The notes under the pieces were generated by a model. It made no database searches. It was given only the letters and a program-made list of their open reading frames with translations, and was not told where the DNA came from. From Pyxicephalus adspersus (lineage: Eukaryota > Chordata > Amphibia > Anura > Pyxicephalidae), in NCBI RefSeq assembly GCF_032062135.1, contig NC_092863.1:17951926-18015925 (forward strand): a stretch of DNA of 64,000 nucleotides, given 5' to 3'. Each line of letters starts with the position of its first letter. Position 1 is the stretch's first letter. Made by a program: the position numbers and the translations under genes. This document shows positions 35,901 through 49,560 of this stretch, one piece after another.

Positions 35901-37814
35901 CTCCCCTTTGCAGGCAGCAAGCAATGAATGGTAATAATATGTTACAGAGCAAGGCCTTTCTTTATCTAATGTCCCTTTCTTAAAGAGCACTTAAAGGATT
36001 ACTGATGTCGGCAAACTTAATATAGACATTTCTGACCTCTTATTTAAAAAAGCTAGCTTAGCAGTCATGCTGATCCTCTTGCTTAAATACTCCTGGTCAC
36101 TGATCTAAAGCAAATATCAAGGACATCTAACTTCCCTACTCTGCATGCTTGTTGCATTCTCGTGACTAAGAAAGCCAATGTATCAGCAATGGAACAGAAG
36201 CTCCATTTTCAGAAGGAATCCTGCAATAGGAACCCCATATTTTTTATTACAATAGTTTTACTTAAGTAACATGATGAAGACATTAACAATTAATGATGGA
36301 TCAGGCACAATTTGGCAGCCAAACAATCTTTCTAGGAAAAGATTGTGGTTTATCATTACTGGGGGAACCCATTATTAATTGTCATATAAGAATATATCTG
36401 CATATGTTTCTGAGTGAAAGCTGTGAACTTATCACAACAGAAACATAATTCTGTCTCCCAGTTGTAAGCGTTTACCAACCAACTGCTGCTCTCTTATTCC
36501 TAGAAAGTAGCTGACATTTTGAGAAATGCAGAGTCAGGGCTCACCTATCCACCTCATCATGCTGCAGCACAGGCTCAGCTACGCATAAATAAAAGGCCTG
36601 TAAAAGATTATTCTACAAAAATATTTCTATAACCAGTAAGCATCTTATGTCCTGCCAGAACATTTATGCAGAAAATATACTGTGTATACAATGATGGTAA
36701 TATAGAAATAAATTCAGAGGAATGTGTTGATTGTATGATTATCTTAGGATGGAAAAACAAACACACAAAAACATTCTCAATGAGAAATGCATAAAAAAAA
36801 TTCTGGGGAGGCAATTAATTTTAAAATGGGTAAAAAAAAATCTAAGCATGCAAATCAATGTTTTCTGTTAAAGAAACATTTTTCTCAGTTGTTCTAACAG
36901 ATTCATGGGGCAGGACTTTTTGTAATTCAGATGCGGTGCAGCAGATTTTAGCTGGAACAATCGGCCAGTGTTGGGTCTCAACTGTTAGTGTTTCTCCTGA
37001 AAAGTCAACATTGCCATTGACTTTCTGCCACCTCCTGAACCCCACCGCTGACCGAGCCAGCCTCCAGAGCTGTTCAGTGCTCCACAAATTTATAGTCACT
37101 TTAACAACACTACCAATGGACAGAGTGGGGTGAGATATGAAAGCAGAATAGACAACTCTTAGGGCAAGACATCACACAGTGTGAGATTTTATGTGAATTG
37201 AGTGCTGGGAAGGTGAATGGATGCTGCCACCGCCATTGTTCTTGGGGGTGATGGGGACCATATTTCTAACCTAACAGTGGCCAACTGCAACTGGCAGCAC
37301 CCACAGACATTAGATTGCTGGCCAATCCTTTTGCCTTAGGCACTCAGTGATTCCAAAAAATCCAGGTAGCATTTCTTAAGCTGCATTTATTCTATAAATA
37401 TAAATAATATACTTACCCCCGGCTTCAAACTGCTTTTAGCAATTGAACAATGAAAATCAAAATGTATCTTGAACAGATAATAAAATTTAGTATTAGACCG
37501 GGTTCAATAATCTTACAAACCACAAATGAGGATGAAAGCATGAAAAATACAATTATTATAAAACTTGTCTTCAACAAATGCAGAAAAAAAAGAATTGCAC
37601 ACATGGTTAGATGAGATGCTTTCACCACATCTTGGATCTATTTCTATACAAAAAGGAGCTGAAAGAGGAGTGGGGAGGGAGCGGAGGGATACAGTGTTAG
37701 ATTTACATTCCTATACAGAAATAGGGCTTTGTCAGGTCTTCTCTGCCTTCACCTCCTCAATCATGAACTCTCATGCTTCTCTACCCATGTCACACAGCTG
37801 CTGGGCCTAGTCCT
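32961..37814. other. Non-coding stretch, no gene seen
   Basis: Contains a 20-nt poly-A at 34538-34557. At 33990-34260 words such as ATGCATTG, AACGGATAATGCACC and CATTGTGTTG suggest an old DNA element without clear ends. The 85- and 91-codon frames on opposite strands at 36842-37133 are unrecognised. Confidence 0.45.
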
Positions 37815-37853
37815 GTTGCTTGGCAACCAGGCAGCCTGGACGCCACCAGAGGG
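37815..37853. promoter_or_regulatory. X-box (RFX-like) beside a CTCF-like core
   Basis: GTTGCTTGGCAACC at 37815-37828 is an RFX-type inverted repeat with a 1-bp spacer and one mismatch to the ideal half-site. Thirteen bases later, GCCACCAGAGGG at 37842-37853 fits the CTCF core CCASYAGRKGG with its preceding G. The local sequence (37790-37920) is GC-richer than its flanks. Binding is not shown. Confidence 0.45.
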
Positions 37854-39469
37854 ATCCGTCTCTGTGAACCCTGCTATCCCTCTGGCACATTGCCCTCCAT
37901 GCCCTGTGCCAACCGCAAGCATAATGAAAGATGTTAACTCAAATACTGCTGGTGAGAAAGAAAAAAAAAACATATTGATGTGCCAAAGTCATCACAGCGA
38001 TGTGATGTGAATGACTCAATCTTACAAACAACAACACAGGGAGAGAAAAGATTATACTGTGCTGCCTTTTTATTCTAAAACCAGGGAGTATAGCCCATCT
38101 TCTCTATAGAAATGGCCTCATTATTTGTACTGCATATAAGCCAAAATTAGGGGAGAGAGTGCTAAAAAAAAAAAAAAAAAGGCAGGCAGGAAAAATTGTA
38201 ATCCATGTTGTCCCACTCACTCCTTGTTCTGCTGACAACTGAAACATTTTTATTCTTCACACTATCCTGTGATATTGTGATTCTTGCTACTGGGGGCACA
38301 ATCCACAATTAAATTGTTGACAGGAGATCTAAACTTTTCCTACTCTAAAGCTTAAAAAATTCTTGGGACAATGCCACAGACCGGCACAGCTCACTCATAA
38401 CTAAACCTGTCATATCATAAAGTCAAAATGCATGGCTAATTTTCTAAATACTATTCCTAAAGAGGAAAAATCGACTTAGGATGCAATATTAACCCCTAAA
38501 TTAGCTTTTATTGGCATGACAAGGTATAAAAATAGCACATACCAAAAGATACCTAGTATAACCTTTATTAATCACAAGGCTGGCTGGACACTTTTTGCAA
38601 GAAATGCAATAGTCTTGACTCCAGGAGCAAACTGCTGCATGATGGAAAATGTCTGAAGCAATCATGCGACAAGAAAGTTTGACAGTTTATGGAATGAGAA
38701 AGATTTTACATGGCAGGATATAACCTTTCAAAAGCCCTCCTTTTAATCTCTGCAGATGTTGAGGAGATAAGCCGGCGCCGTATATTAAAACGTGAGGATC
38801 TTGCATGACATTTTCTACCCAAACTCTGCACACATCAGGTGGAAACGTAAACCTGTAAGGCCACCTTAAGTACTCCACTTAGTACTATTTATAGCTAAAC
38901 TGGTAACACAATATAATTCCATGTAATTTAAGAAAAACTACAACCCTTAATGTGGAGGAATGGGGGGATAAAACTGACATGCCCCTAATGCCTTCAACAA
39001 GTCATAAACATGTATAAGAAGTAAAAGAAAAAGCTATGTGGCCACTGCTCTTTCCAAGCATGTCATTGGTACAGGTGGGCAGAAAAGTAGCAAAGCTCCC
39101 ACTGATCTTAAAACGAACCTCTGATTTGCCCAAGCTAAAAACAACTTTACCTTAATCTTCTTCCCTAGCTGGATATATTCCCCTTTGCTACATCCACCTT
39201 GTCACCATGGTCTCTTTCCATATGAAAGTTCTGTTACTTTGAGATTGGTACGGGGAGTGAGTCATAAGCTCCTCGATTCACAAAAACAATTGACAATTTT
39301 CTACATATTTGGGGATGAATGGGGAGCAGTGATGGTGCAAAGAAAACATGATGAAATATACCTGAGCAGGGTAAGGAGAAAAGGTAAACAAACATGATCA
39401 GCATAGATCAGATTTTTTATCAGGCCTGATTGGTCTGGTCATTTTAAAAATAAAGTAAAACATGCACAA
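37854..39469. other. Non-coding stretch, no gene seen
   Basis: A 17-nt poly-A lies at 38164-38180. A 63-codon minus frame at 38687-38878 is unrecognised; its neighbourhood contains GGCCACCTTAAG, a word also seen near 19460, so it is probably repeat-derived. Confidence 0.45.
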
Positions 39470-39971
39470 TTAAAGCAAACCTACAGTGTGAGATGATGTA
39501 AGATGCCATTACTAACCTGGTTCTTAAAAAAAAAAAAATATATATATACTTGTTCAGTGTTCTGATCCTCTGCCTTTTAATACATTTTGAATCATTGGTC
39601 CAGAATGAGAAGAACAGCTTTGATGTTCAGCTAATTTTCACAAAAAAACATACATGCTGCAGTTATATGAATGCTTGTATCAGGTGCATGACAAACTGTT
39701 GAACCAAAAGATCAGTTTTACAGTAAGGCATACAGAATTCTTTAGAATGGGTTCAATGATGGCAGCTCACATAATCTTTTAGTGGTACAGTGTGCTTAAA
39801 AGCGACAGGTTCATTATTGCAGAAGGGACAGGGGATGTCACAACAAAACACATCTAACTGCCTTAAAAAAAAAACTCCTGAACTGCGCATGCTGAATGTG
39901 GAAGGTATTCCAGCATCTCCCTGGGCAGCCGGGAAAAAAAGGAATTGAACAAAGGTTTAGTTTCACTTTAA
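39470..39971. mobile_element. TTAA-ended element (candidate)
   Basis: About 502 bp between TTAAAGCAAACCTACAG at the left and, on the minus strand, TTAAAGTGAAACTAAACC at the right. The ends are weakly inverted and share TTAAAG with the 21.4-kb element. The interior has two A-rich runs and no coding sequence. Both ends are short, so chance pairing is possible. Confidence 0.4.
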
Positions 39972-40980
39972 GTGCCATAGATGTATGGGACCTGAGACGT
40001 ATTTCAGAAACCTGGATACCTATAAGCCTATATATAGACTTCAGAAGGAGAATCTTTTGAACAGGCATCATAGCTGCTCATTCCAGACATAAAACAGTAC
40101 TTCCCTGTTGTCGGACTGTACTTGGTGAAGTATATAGACATTCTCACAGCTATGCAAAGGTACCTACAATGCTTTTTTTCCATGTTGTTCTGAACTCTAT
40201 ACGGACTTGGCAGATACGTAAAAAAAAAAAATTGTGTGAAATTTAAAAGACGGGCAGGAGAAGGTTCAGACAGAGAAGGAGCCAAGTGGCTTGTCTGTGC
40301 CAGACCCACTGGGCTACTGAACAATCTAAGCTCTTTGTGAAGATGCTTGGAGGGGGGCAGGAATCCCTCATGCGGGATAGGGGATTTGCAGAATTATAGA
40401 GGAGAGGAACGAAGGACACAGAATCCCACACAGAGACTTCTGTCTGCAAGGCCTTGAAGCCAGAACTTTGTATGGGACAGTGTAAGCAGGGAAAGCAAAT
40501 ATGTTTGGTAGCAACTTCTTTCTGCCCTAACTCCGTTATTAGCTACCCCCTATTAACCAAAATTAATCTAAACTGTCTAAACCAGGGAATTACGCACACA
40601 AAGCTGCTGTTGATATTTATGTCACTACAACAACATCAAGTTCATAAAGAGATTAAGTTCATCTGTACTTTTCTAACAATACAAGTAATTAAGTCATTAA
40701 AAGTGTACTGATATTGAGGCGATAGTCTTCATCACACCAAACTTGAACTGAAATGAACTATGATAAGAAGTTAGGTCCTTCTATGTAATAGGGGAAAACT
40801 AATAAGCACCTAAAAAATCATAAAAACCCTTTTTTAAACAATATACTTTAATACACAAACACTTTTTTATAATATTTTTACATCACTTAGAAACAGAACC
40901 TAAAAGATGATGAAAAATATTTTTTTTAAAGAATACCTTATCACATTTCTGCTGTTAGTTTCCCAAAGATAAATTAAGCT
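39972..40980. other. Non-coding stretch, no gene seen
   Basis: Frames up to 98 codons (40028-40324, minus) overlap others in different frames and have no recognisable domain. Confidence 0.45.
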
Positions 40981-40984
40981 GAGT

Positions 40985-41400
40985 CTTCAAAAGATCCACC
41001 ATTAATGAATAAAAGCAGACAATACAAAATGGCTGCGTTCTATTCTGGAATGTCTATTTTTTCTTCCCTCATTGATCTGGCGTCCAAAAGTATCAACAAC
41101 AACACTCCAAATGAAGGCAAATTATTTTTGATTATGGTGCCAGATTTACTTTCATCTGTGCCAAAGATGCCCATCTGGCTTGCCAGCAAGTTCCTAATGA
41201 AGGACAATTAGTCAGTTAATGAAAAGGTCTTTTCTGCTGCATCCCATAAAGTCTTAGCTTGAGAAAATAATCCCCCCTTTGCAGTCAGCATTGACAAAAC
41301 AGACACAGACAAGTCTCAATAGGCTGCGGGACACATAGTCGCACATTACTGCAAGACAACTTAAGTCACAAAGTTCCTAAGACTTTTTCCATGATAGAAG
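40985..41400. promoter_or_regulatory. Candidate developmental non-coding element
   Basis: This stretch combines CATTAATGAATAAAAGC, GACAATACAAAATGG (SOX-like CAAT core), CCCATCTGGC (E-box CATCTG) and GGACAATTAGTCAGTTAATG (homeodomain cores) within about 230 bp, with few simple repeats. It continues into a GC-richer part (GCTGCGGGACACATAG, near 41324). Such texture is typical of conserved enhancers, but only alignment could show that. The 68-codon frame inside is not recognised. Confidence 0.3.
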
Positions 41401-43877
41401 CTACAAAAATGTTTTTAATTTACTGTCTATATGTTCTCTATAAAAACTTTAGACAAATTGTTATTTATATCATATATAATGAATCCTCCCTGCCATACAC
41501 CCCAAATGAGTTACAAAATCAACATTTAATAAGAATTACACCCAGAAAATTAAGGACAGCGTGGAGGGAACAGTTTTGTTCTCTCCCTGGAGTTCAGCTT
41601 GAACGTAAACCTGTGTAATGTCCATTTGCTGGCAGCCACTGGCAGCAAGAATAAGAAGCTCTGTGTTAACTGTAGTTGGAGCTTGCACAAGGCAGAGGAT
41701 TTCCTTCACACGCTCTTTCATACCCACAAGTATTTTCTTCTTTTCTACAAAAGTGAAGTGAAGGAATGGTGTGTATGTGCTTCAGGGCAGAGAAAAAGCA
41801 AAGAAAACCCCCTTCTCCGCAAGGTCCACAGGTTTGCTTTAAATTTTTAAAGAACTCTCAATGGTAATAAATGTATGTTAGCAGCCTAAGAGGACCAACT
41901 GGTACCCAGATGTGGGAAAACAAGAAAGGCTTTAAACACACTGGGTCCCTTTTGAAGCTTTGACAAACCAAAAGCACGGATTGCATGCTTCTCAAAATCA
42001 GACTAGCAAATGCTGATTACATCTAAAGAAATAAAAAAAAAAGTCCCTCCAGTTTGACTCTTATAAACCTAAACATTATGTACCATTTTAAAAGCCTAAG
42101 TGTAATTTTTAGTAGTGGGTAGAGTGGAGAGTAGTTGTGGGGTATAATGAGGAGATAAAAATGTTATCCTTTAAGAAAACTAAATTGTCTATTCTATCTC
42201 CTACATGAGAAAAGGTTACGTCTTGTCCTCTGATGTAGTGAATTCCAACTTCGGATCATAGAACTTACCGTTCATCATGATCTGTGACAAAGGGAAAAGA
42301 TCTAAAGACTACCGTCCTTCCTTTTGAAGTGAAAACAGATATAGAACCCACCAATTAAAACATCTGCCCTTCACCAAATATGATACGCAAGGAAGAAACC
42401 TATTAATATTAAAGAATATACTTCACACTGACACGACAATTAAAGAAAAGAAATAACATACTGTGGTGCCTGAAACTCAAGCATAAGAAACTGGCAAAGA
42501 AACAGATTGATGATGGAGACTTTACCCTGGCATACGAACCTAAAATGTCACACCTAATTTTGGCAAAAATTGGTAAAGAAGTTGTGGAATATTGTAACAT
42601 TATGAAGTACTTCCCCTCGTTAGGAGAATGAAATATTAGAATGATATGAATTAAATGATGTGAAAGTTATGTACTGGACAAAAAGGGTTTACAATAATGT
42701 GATACACTACAGGAGGCTCTAGTTTAAGGGCATTGTCCATCACTGACTCCAAATAACCAAGGCAAATTTTTTGAATTACAAAGCTGTGCTTTGAACTTTA
42801 ATATAAAGTAACAAGATGTGCAATACGGAGGCGATTCTGCAATTTAAAGCTACAAGGACAAGAAGTACGGATATAAATTATCTTCTTTGTGTCACAAAAC
42901 AGAGCAGCAAAGAAAGCTTTGAAATCTACTGAAGTAATGAAATCTACAATCACTCTGGAAACAATAAAGCCTTATGGAAAATGCACCTCATACATTACGT
43001 GACATCAATAAGATTTATATAAGAAAAAAAGAAAGTCCTTCACCATGAACTAAGGCTATAAGCTAAGATTCTTTTTATTTAAAATAATATACACACCAGA
43101 GGGGAGAAATGAATGCATATAAATAGTGAAGAAAACACAGGCTGACCAAACACAGTATGTGCGAGATTGTTACAAAGGGCAAAGATGATACAGTCAGATT
43201 TCTGGTCTGATGAGAGATCATTGCTAGGAAAGTGGATGACCACCAACTGCTCCAACAAAGGTTACAAAATGAATTCATTGCTAAAAATATGCATATTTTT
43301 TTTTTATAGCAGAAAAGATGCTGGTTCGGAGTAGACTTTTCTATAGAGAAACCACTGGCTTCAATAGCCTTAGTGTGATAGATTGTATATGAAGGTCAGG
43401 AAAGTGACGGTAAAGCCTTGTCTCCTTATATGCATACTTGTGTTTCCTCACTTAAAAGTCTAAAGCCAGAGATTTCAAATGCTAAGGGAGGACACTGAAA
43501 ATATTTTGGTTTAAACCTCTAGCAACAACTGCTTGTAAGGCCCCACAGCCAACAATCACATTGCAACCTGCACTGGAAAAGACTGCTGAGGAACAGACAA
43601 TACAAATGGATGTTATTTATAATATGTCTACTAAGGTAGCAACATTCTTGGTTACAGCAATAAAACCAGAATGCTTCAAGCTACAATTTGGGATAATGAA
43701 GGAGCAACAGAAGACTGATAAGCTCAACCCATGTCCCTCTACACATGTAGCACACCTAGTTGGTTTCTAATACTATCTGTACCTTTCCCAGTATAAATTG
43801 ATTACTGGAGGCAGATATCCGTTTTAGTTTCAGGGTCTACAATAATTGAATTTAAATGTATGTTTACTGTTAATGGT
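41401..43877. other. Non-coding stretch, no gene seen
   Basis: AT-rich, with small unrelated open frames only. Confidence 0.5.
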
Positions 43878-43981
43878 AAACCCAGGCATTTTTTAAGTTG
43901 GGTGGGAAGAAATTAAAAGACCCAGCTCTTCGGTATCCACCCAAAAACAGCCGGGTGGTGCGTCCGGCTAAATGGGGCTTG
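43878..43981 (+). mobile_element. CAGTG-ended short element, copy 2 (ends lost)
   Basis: AACCCAGGCATTTTTTAAG, GGGTGGGAAGAAATT, CCACCCAAAAACAGCCGGG and TGCGTCCGGCTAA follow the full copy at 63472-63638 in the same orientation, with an internal deletion of the GTGGGTGGCAG part and of the AAAAGTG part. Both extreme ends have decayed. Confidence 0.75.
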
Positions 43982-46900
43982 AATTCTGACTGTGTTGAAT
44001 AAACCTAGAATCCAGCATTAAATTAATTTGTCATATAAACCTTTTTTTTCCAAAATTGTATGGGCAGAGGTTCCAACCTGTCTCTATTCTATCCTAAAAC
44101 AGGATAAAAAATTGCCTGGAGTTACACTTTAATGAGCACCCTGCACTACCTTTATTTACTTTTGAAAAAACTAAGATGTGTGTACTGTGTGAAAGAATGT
44201 GAACAGAATCCCGTTAATGCCAGCAAGGCAGCAGAACAGGTATGTTGAGGAGGGTGCAGCTGAACACAGTATACCCGAATCCTTCCACACTCCCCCGCAG
44301 TGCTGTCCAGACTGTATCTATGGTGACTCCTTTGTTTTCCTATGAAGTGTGAGAAAGAACACAGGTAATAGGAGGCAGAACAGACGAATAAGCACTGCAG
44401 AGGATTGAACGACTGTGACATATGTGCAGACAGGTGAGAGAGAAGCAAAGTGAGAAGGTGTCGGAAGAAATCAAGAGGGAAGCATCAACAAGCTACAAGC
44501 ACTGCAGGAAAGGAGAAGCCAATTGTATGGAAAACATTCATGTAAATAAGTGGAACAGATACACTTTGCATACCAATAACAAAACATACATATACCATAT
44601 AGACTTCACACCCAAGCAAACATATGGCATGCACTGGACTTCTTTTCAACTAAATCCAATTCAAACACTGTTCTTTGATTTTTCAGAATTGGATGGATAG
44701 CAGTGAAAGAAGAGAAGGCGCTGGCGAAATCTAAATAAAGAGAATCTGTTGTCCTGCAGGGGCAAACCTCAGGTTCACATCTTCTCAACAAGCGAATTAC
44801 AAAAATGTCGGTATATGAATGTGGTAGGGTTTAGTGGAGACATGCAGGCATTCATACATAAGCAATATAAAAGCTGCATGTTTTTTAGCTTCTTCCTTTT
44901 CAAGAAGGCTTCTTGATTTCAGGAGACCTAATATATATATATATATCTCATTATTACATTTTACAAGTAACTCAGAGTGAAAAAAAAGTTAATGCCGGAT
45001 GCAGCAAGAATGACGGCCTGCATATGCTGCACACATGAAGACAGCTGTGGTAGGAAAAATTACACTATTAAGCCCTAGTCATTTTTGAAATCATTCTAAG
45101 TCCCAGGCGATTTAGTTTCTATGTAAGAAAAAAAAAGAATGAATGCTCACAGATACAAGCAGAAACACCTGTTACTGAAGCATTTATTAGAAACTAAAAT
45201 ACCTTATATACTCGATATTATGAAGTTAACCATTTCCAGTGCACAGTACTAACAGGCAGAGCAAAGATCAATCTCCGTATATTAGCCCTCAGGAACCACC
45301 CAAAACCCATCTACTGGTGTAACAAATTGCACGAAACTTCTTATGCCCATAAAGACTCTTAAAGTGTCCATGGTGCCCAAAAAAGAAAACTGAATTCACT
45401 CTATGCAAGCATTCCAGAGGAAGCCCTACCTACATTTGCCTCCATGACCAGCTACATTTGAATTTTGTTTTTGTAACAAAACTGAAGCGTCTCCCAATCC
45501 AACTTTCTTACCAAAAAAGGAGAAAAAGATGAGAAAATGTAAACTTTTAGTGTGAAAATATCAACTTTTAGAATTATATTTAGACAGTAGATAAGTATGA
45601 AGGAAGCAGAATACATTTGCAAGATAACTCTATGAGAAAAGAACAAAAAGCCAACCTAAAAGAATTCATCTTTTTATTACCCGATTTCAACACTTCTCAA
45701 AACCAAACTTGATTTTTAAACTAAGTCAAGTTTTGCAAAGTTCCGCTGCCTATACAGATCTTCTGATTGTCTTGAAATGCAATTTGAAGGCTGCTTTGGT
45801 TTATCGTTTTTGTTTTTTCAATAAATGCTTAAAGATCCAGGTATGTGACAGGTTTACATATCTTAACATTTTAGTGCCACATGCAGCCTTTTCAATCAAA
45901 AACAAGGAAGGCCACCATGAAATGTGTCAAGCAAGAAGTGTTAGAGGGCACTCAACAAACCGAAAAGTAGAATCTGTTTTCATTGCATTTATCATGAATC
46001 TTTGTAGGAAACCACCATGGACATAACATGTTCACTTAGGTACAGGAACAATTTCCTGTTGATAGAGTGTCTGCAAGGCAGATATATATTACACTGTTTT
46101 TCTATGCGAGTAGAACTGTGGTGAAACAACAAAATAGCCCAGAAGTAAATTAAACTATATACATATTATTCACATTGACAAAATTAACTTTCTGCAAATT
46201 TGACACTAACTCTGTTATCCCAATTATTCCAAAAAGTCATGCATTCATCCAATATATATATATATAAAACATAAATATAAATAACATAAATATGTTAAAA
46301 AAAAACACTTTATCTTCAAAACTTTAACTTTGCACAGTGGAGAAATTTAGGCATGCTGGCAATTCATTGCTTTTACCAGATAAAGTAGAAAAATGCAGAA
46401 GTGGAATAGAAGCCCTGAAAGATCTCAGTAGTACTATTCTAAAATGGGCTAAAGTAGCCATCAATATACTGATGCCATCAGGATGGAAGAAAATACTCAG
46501 GACAGGAGAAGAGTTAAGTCCATATAAACTCACAGCTCAGATGGAAGAGCTGAAGTGCATTAGTGACTATAACTCATGGCTCAGTCTTAACTGCAGGACA
46601 TTAAAGGATCAATGAGAGTCCCACGAGGAAGGGAGGAAGAAAACCGGCAGATAATAGGGGAGGAGGCCCCTCTAACAGAGCCCAACAATGAAACAGCACA
46701 GGGGAACAAAGAATAATTATGGCACAGATAAACTATATGTTAATAATGAAATGCAGCAGAAATGAATTTTGAGCCACATGGTGTTAGGATGCAGGTGAGC
46801 ACAATAAATTCCCATAATAACACTAGAATGGAAATCATGGAAACAGAAAATCTCAATGTCAAGCATAGTTGGTTTCTGAGACAACTTGTCACAAACATTT

Positions 46901-48371
46901 ACCAGGGTTGAATAGCTTTTAAAATCTGAGATATCACAGCCTAATAACAAATACCCAATATACAATCATAATCAAGGTAATAGTCAACTCCTATGATCAT
47001 TATTCATTTTGAACCTAAACCTATACACTGGTTTAAGAGGGAAGTACATGCTCAATGAACATGAACAATTCAATTATATCTTTAGGTCAGGCTCTCTGCA
47101 GAGCTTTGGGAAGGATGCTCTGTAAACCTGAACGATTGTCTCTGCTGTGACAGGTCTACTTTAATAGCCTGCGCCCCTCACCTTTTACCCCCTTCCTCCG
47201 CTCGCTATACATTACCAGTATCTGGTACCTTCAGGTATGAATGAGCATTTGTCCTCACTTCCTAAGTAAGAGATTGGAGATATACTGTCACATGGAGACA
47301 AAAATACAGAGTTTGGCCCCGTTGGCTGCAAGTTACAACTAAAAGCGTATACAGTATTTTCTCACTTTGCTCCTGGTGACTGAATCAAGCAGTGAGAAAG
47401 TGAAGAAACGGAAGGAATATGTTGATTGTAAGGCTAGCATTAAACTATACCTGCTGCTTTTCTTTGCATGAGTAAAGCACATGCATACTTTAAGATTCAA
47501 AAATCGGTTGCTATCGATCTAACACAAGGATCGTTGGCAGATGTGTATTCCAAACTAGCAAATTTAGCAAAAAATGCTAAAGGAAATAAGATGAGGGTGA
47601 GCAGACAGTACCTGGCTAATTTACTGTGTTAAAATATCAGCAAGTTTTTAGGAGAAAACTGCATCAGAGCTACACTGTGATGAACAACAAAGATCTACAG
47701 TAACAGGACAAGATGGGGTCATTTGGATTTAGGCCTGCACCTGCTCCCAATATCCACTTTCCTGCTCTAATTCCTCATTATCATGGAAAGCGCATATTCG
47801 GCCATTCTGAGAGGCATTTCTGCAGGCTTTCCATCATTGCTCATACATGAATAAGAACATGCAATTCAGAAAATGTATAGCAAAGTTTCTAGAGAGAAGA
47901 AATAACATGCTAATCCCACAGGCATGACATTAATCACTAGATTACCGCTGCATATACCTCTCCATGGGACTGTGGGGGAGTTGATACCTGCACTAACTCT
48001 GCAAGATATGGAACAGGGGAATATGCACAAGGCTGCTGGATCATGCGAGGCAGAAGAAAAGAAGGATCATAGACTGACAAACTGTTCACAAGAGTAAAGC
48101 TGGAGTTATACTGGACCCCCTGACGAATACAAAAAATGTTAACTTTAACAATGATCAAACTGGTAGCATTCTATTCTTTTAAACATTGCTGCTCAACTAA
48201 CCCATCTCCCTTCTTACCCGTTCTAATCTTGTTCATAACAGCACAGAGAATACACTTCAAAAATATTATTGTTATCTGGTAAATTTCTTCCAACCTAACA
48301 CCTCCATACTTTTCCTTATCTATGAATTCCTAAAGAGCAGCCACCACTCTGTACATGACCATCACCTCCTA
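43982..48371. other. Non-coding stretch, no gene seen
   Basis: Short TA runs occur near 44933 and 46250. Frames up to 105 codons (45709-46026, plus) and a 92-codon frame at 46337-46615 show no recognisable domain. GATCGTTGG and ATCGATC words near 47505-47535 hint at an old DNA element of the MITE type. Confidence 0.45.
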
Positions 48372-48499
48372 GTTATTATTAAACAGGATTTATATAGCGC
48401 CAACGTATTACGCAGCGCTGTACATTAAATAGGGTTGCAAATGACAGCCAATACAGACTGTGACACAGGATGAGAGGACCCTGCCCCGAAAAGCTTATC
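48372..48499 (-). mobile_element. L2-clade LINE 3' tail, copy 4
   Basis: ATTATTAAACAGGATTTATA, CGCAGCGCTGTACATTAAAT and the block complementary to AAGCTTTTCGGGGCAGGG are in the same order as in the 9.9-kb copy. The AAT tail is short (two to three units). It ends at the TTGTAAGCT-equivalent block at about 48499. Confidence 0.85.
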
Positions 48500-48947
48500 T
48501 TTTTACACTTTCACCTTCAGGACATCTTTCAGTTCTAGCAGCTGCATAAAATATCCACGTTGCACCGTCACGTATTACACAGCAAGTTGTGGGTAAGGCC
48601 GGTGTTTAGGGTTCAAACATGTGCACCGAGAGGCACAGTGGAGACTCCGTAAAACAAAAATTCTAGTATAACAAAATGGAAATCTGGGCATACGGATTAC
48701 GTAGCTTCAGGGCTAAGATTTCCATTCTCAGAGGTGTTTTCTAAGGTAGGTGACTGAACAAAACATGTAAGGTCAGAAAGAGTTCAGACATTTATGACAG
48801 AAGGAGCTGAGACTTCTCAAAGGCATTCCAGCCCTCCTCAGGATACACTGGCGATTGTATATAAAAGATACTGGTAGGAGCAAGGACTGAATACGATAAA
48901 AATATTTTATTAGTATATATAAATATAAGTTATTATGTCTGGGGAGC
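48500..48947. other. Non-coding stretch, no gene seen
   Basis: Unique-looking sequence between the L2 tail and the first minisatellite block. Nothing was recognised. Confidence 0.4.
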
Positions 48948-49560
48948 CTTTTTAAGTCAGCCTGTGCTATGACTACACGTAATGCTGTATTGTTTTATTA
49001 GGTGAAAGACTGTAGCATGTTTGTCTTTCACTCTGACTATACATTATGGTGTGTTATTGGCATACCCTCTGTCTAGGCTGTGATTACATATAATCCTTAC
49101 ACTCAGAAAAAGGCCGACATTCCCTCCGTCTGTGCTGTGAATGCATGTATTGGTATGTCAGTGTGTGTAAACCAGCATCTCTGCTGTAAATACATGCAAT
49201 AATGAATCAGCAAGTTACAGTTCTATGCAATGGTAAGGAAAATCCACCTTATGCTCATGTATGCACATCTAATACATGCAATGTGGTAACGCTAGCAGAA
49301 CCTTTGTGTGGGCTGTACATATGTTCATATATCCTTTGATGGAGGGAAGCAGAGCTGGCTAAGATGCAGCTTTACATGGAAGTGTATATTGGTAAGGAAT
49401 ACCGAGTAGCCCTGCTCGCGACACAAAGGACATTGTCAGTCTATTCTGTCTATACATGTGGTATTTTAGGGCAATGTAGCATTTGCTGAAGTTGGTGGTT
49501 CTTTAAACATTTATAGATTAGATAGACATATCCTGTGCTGTTATGCCGTGCATTAGAGTG
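48948..49560 (+). repeat. Decayed 62-bp-class minisatellite, block 1
   Basis: The core CTGTGCTATGAATACATG followed by TAATGGTATGTCAGTGTGTG recurs with many changes near 48962, 49031, 49075, 49131 and 49180, and more faintly to about 49460. Spacings are about 64, 47, 57 and 49 bp, so indels have accumulated. The best unit is 49131-49180. No open frame is maintained across it. Confidence 0.6.

Noticed and set aside
36842..37133. 85- and 91-codon frames on opposite strands
   Set aside because: Mutually overlapping; neither product is recognised.
38687..38878. 63-codon minus-strand frame with protein-like composition
   Set aside because: Contains GGCCACCTTAAG-type sequence also seen at 19.46 kb, so it is probably repeat-derived.
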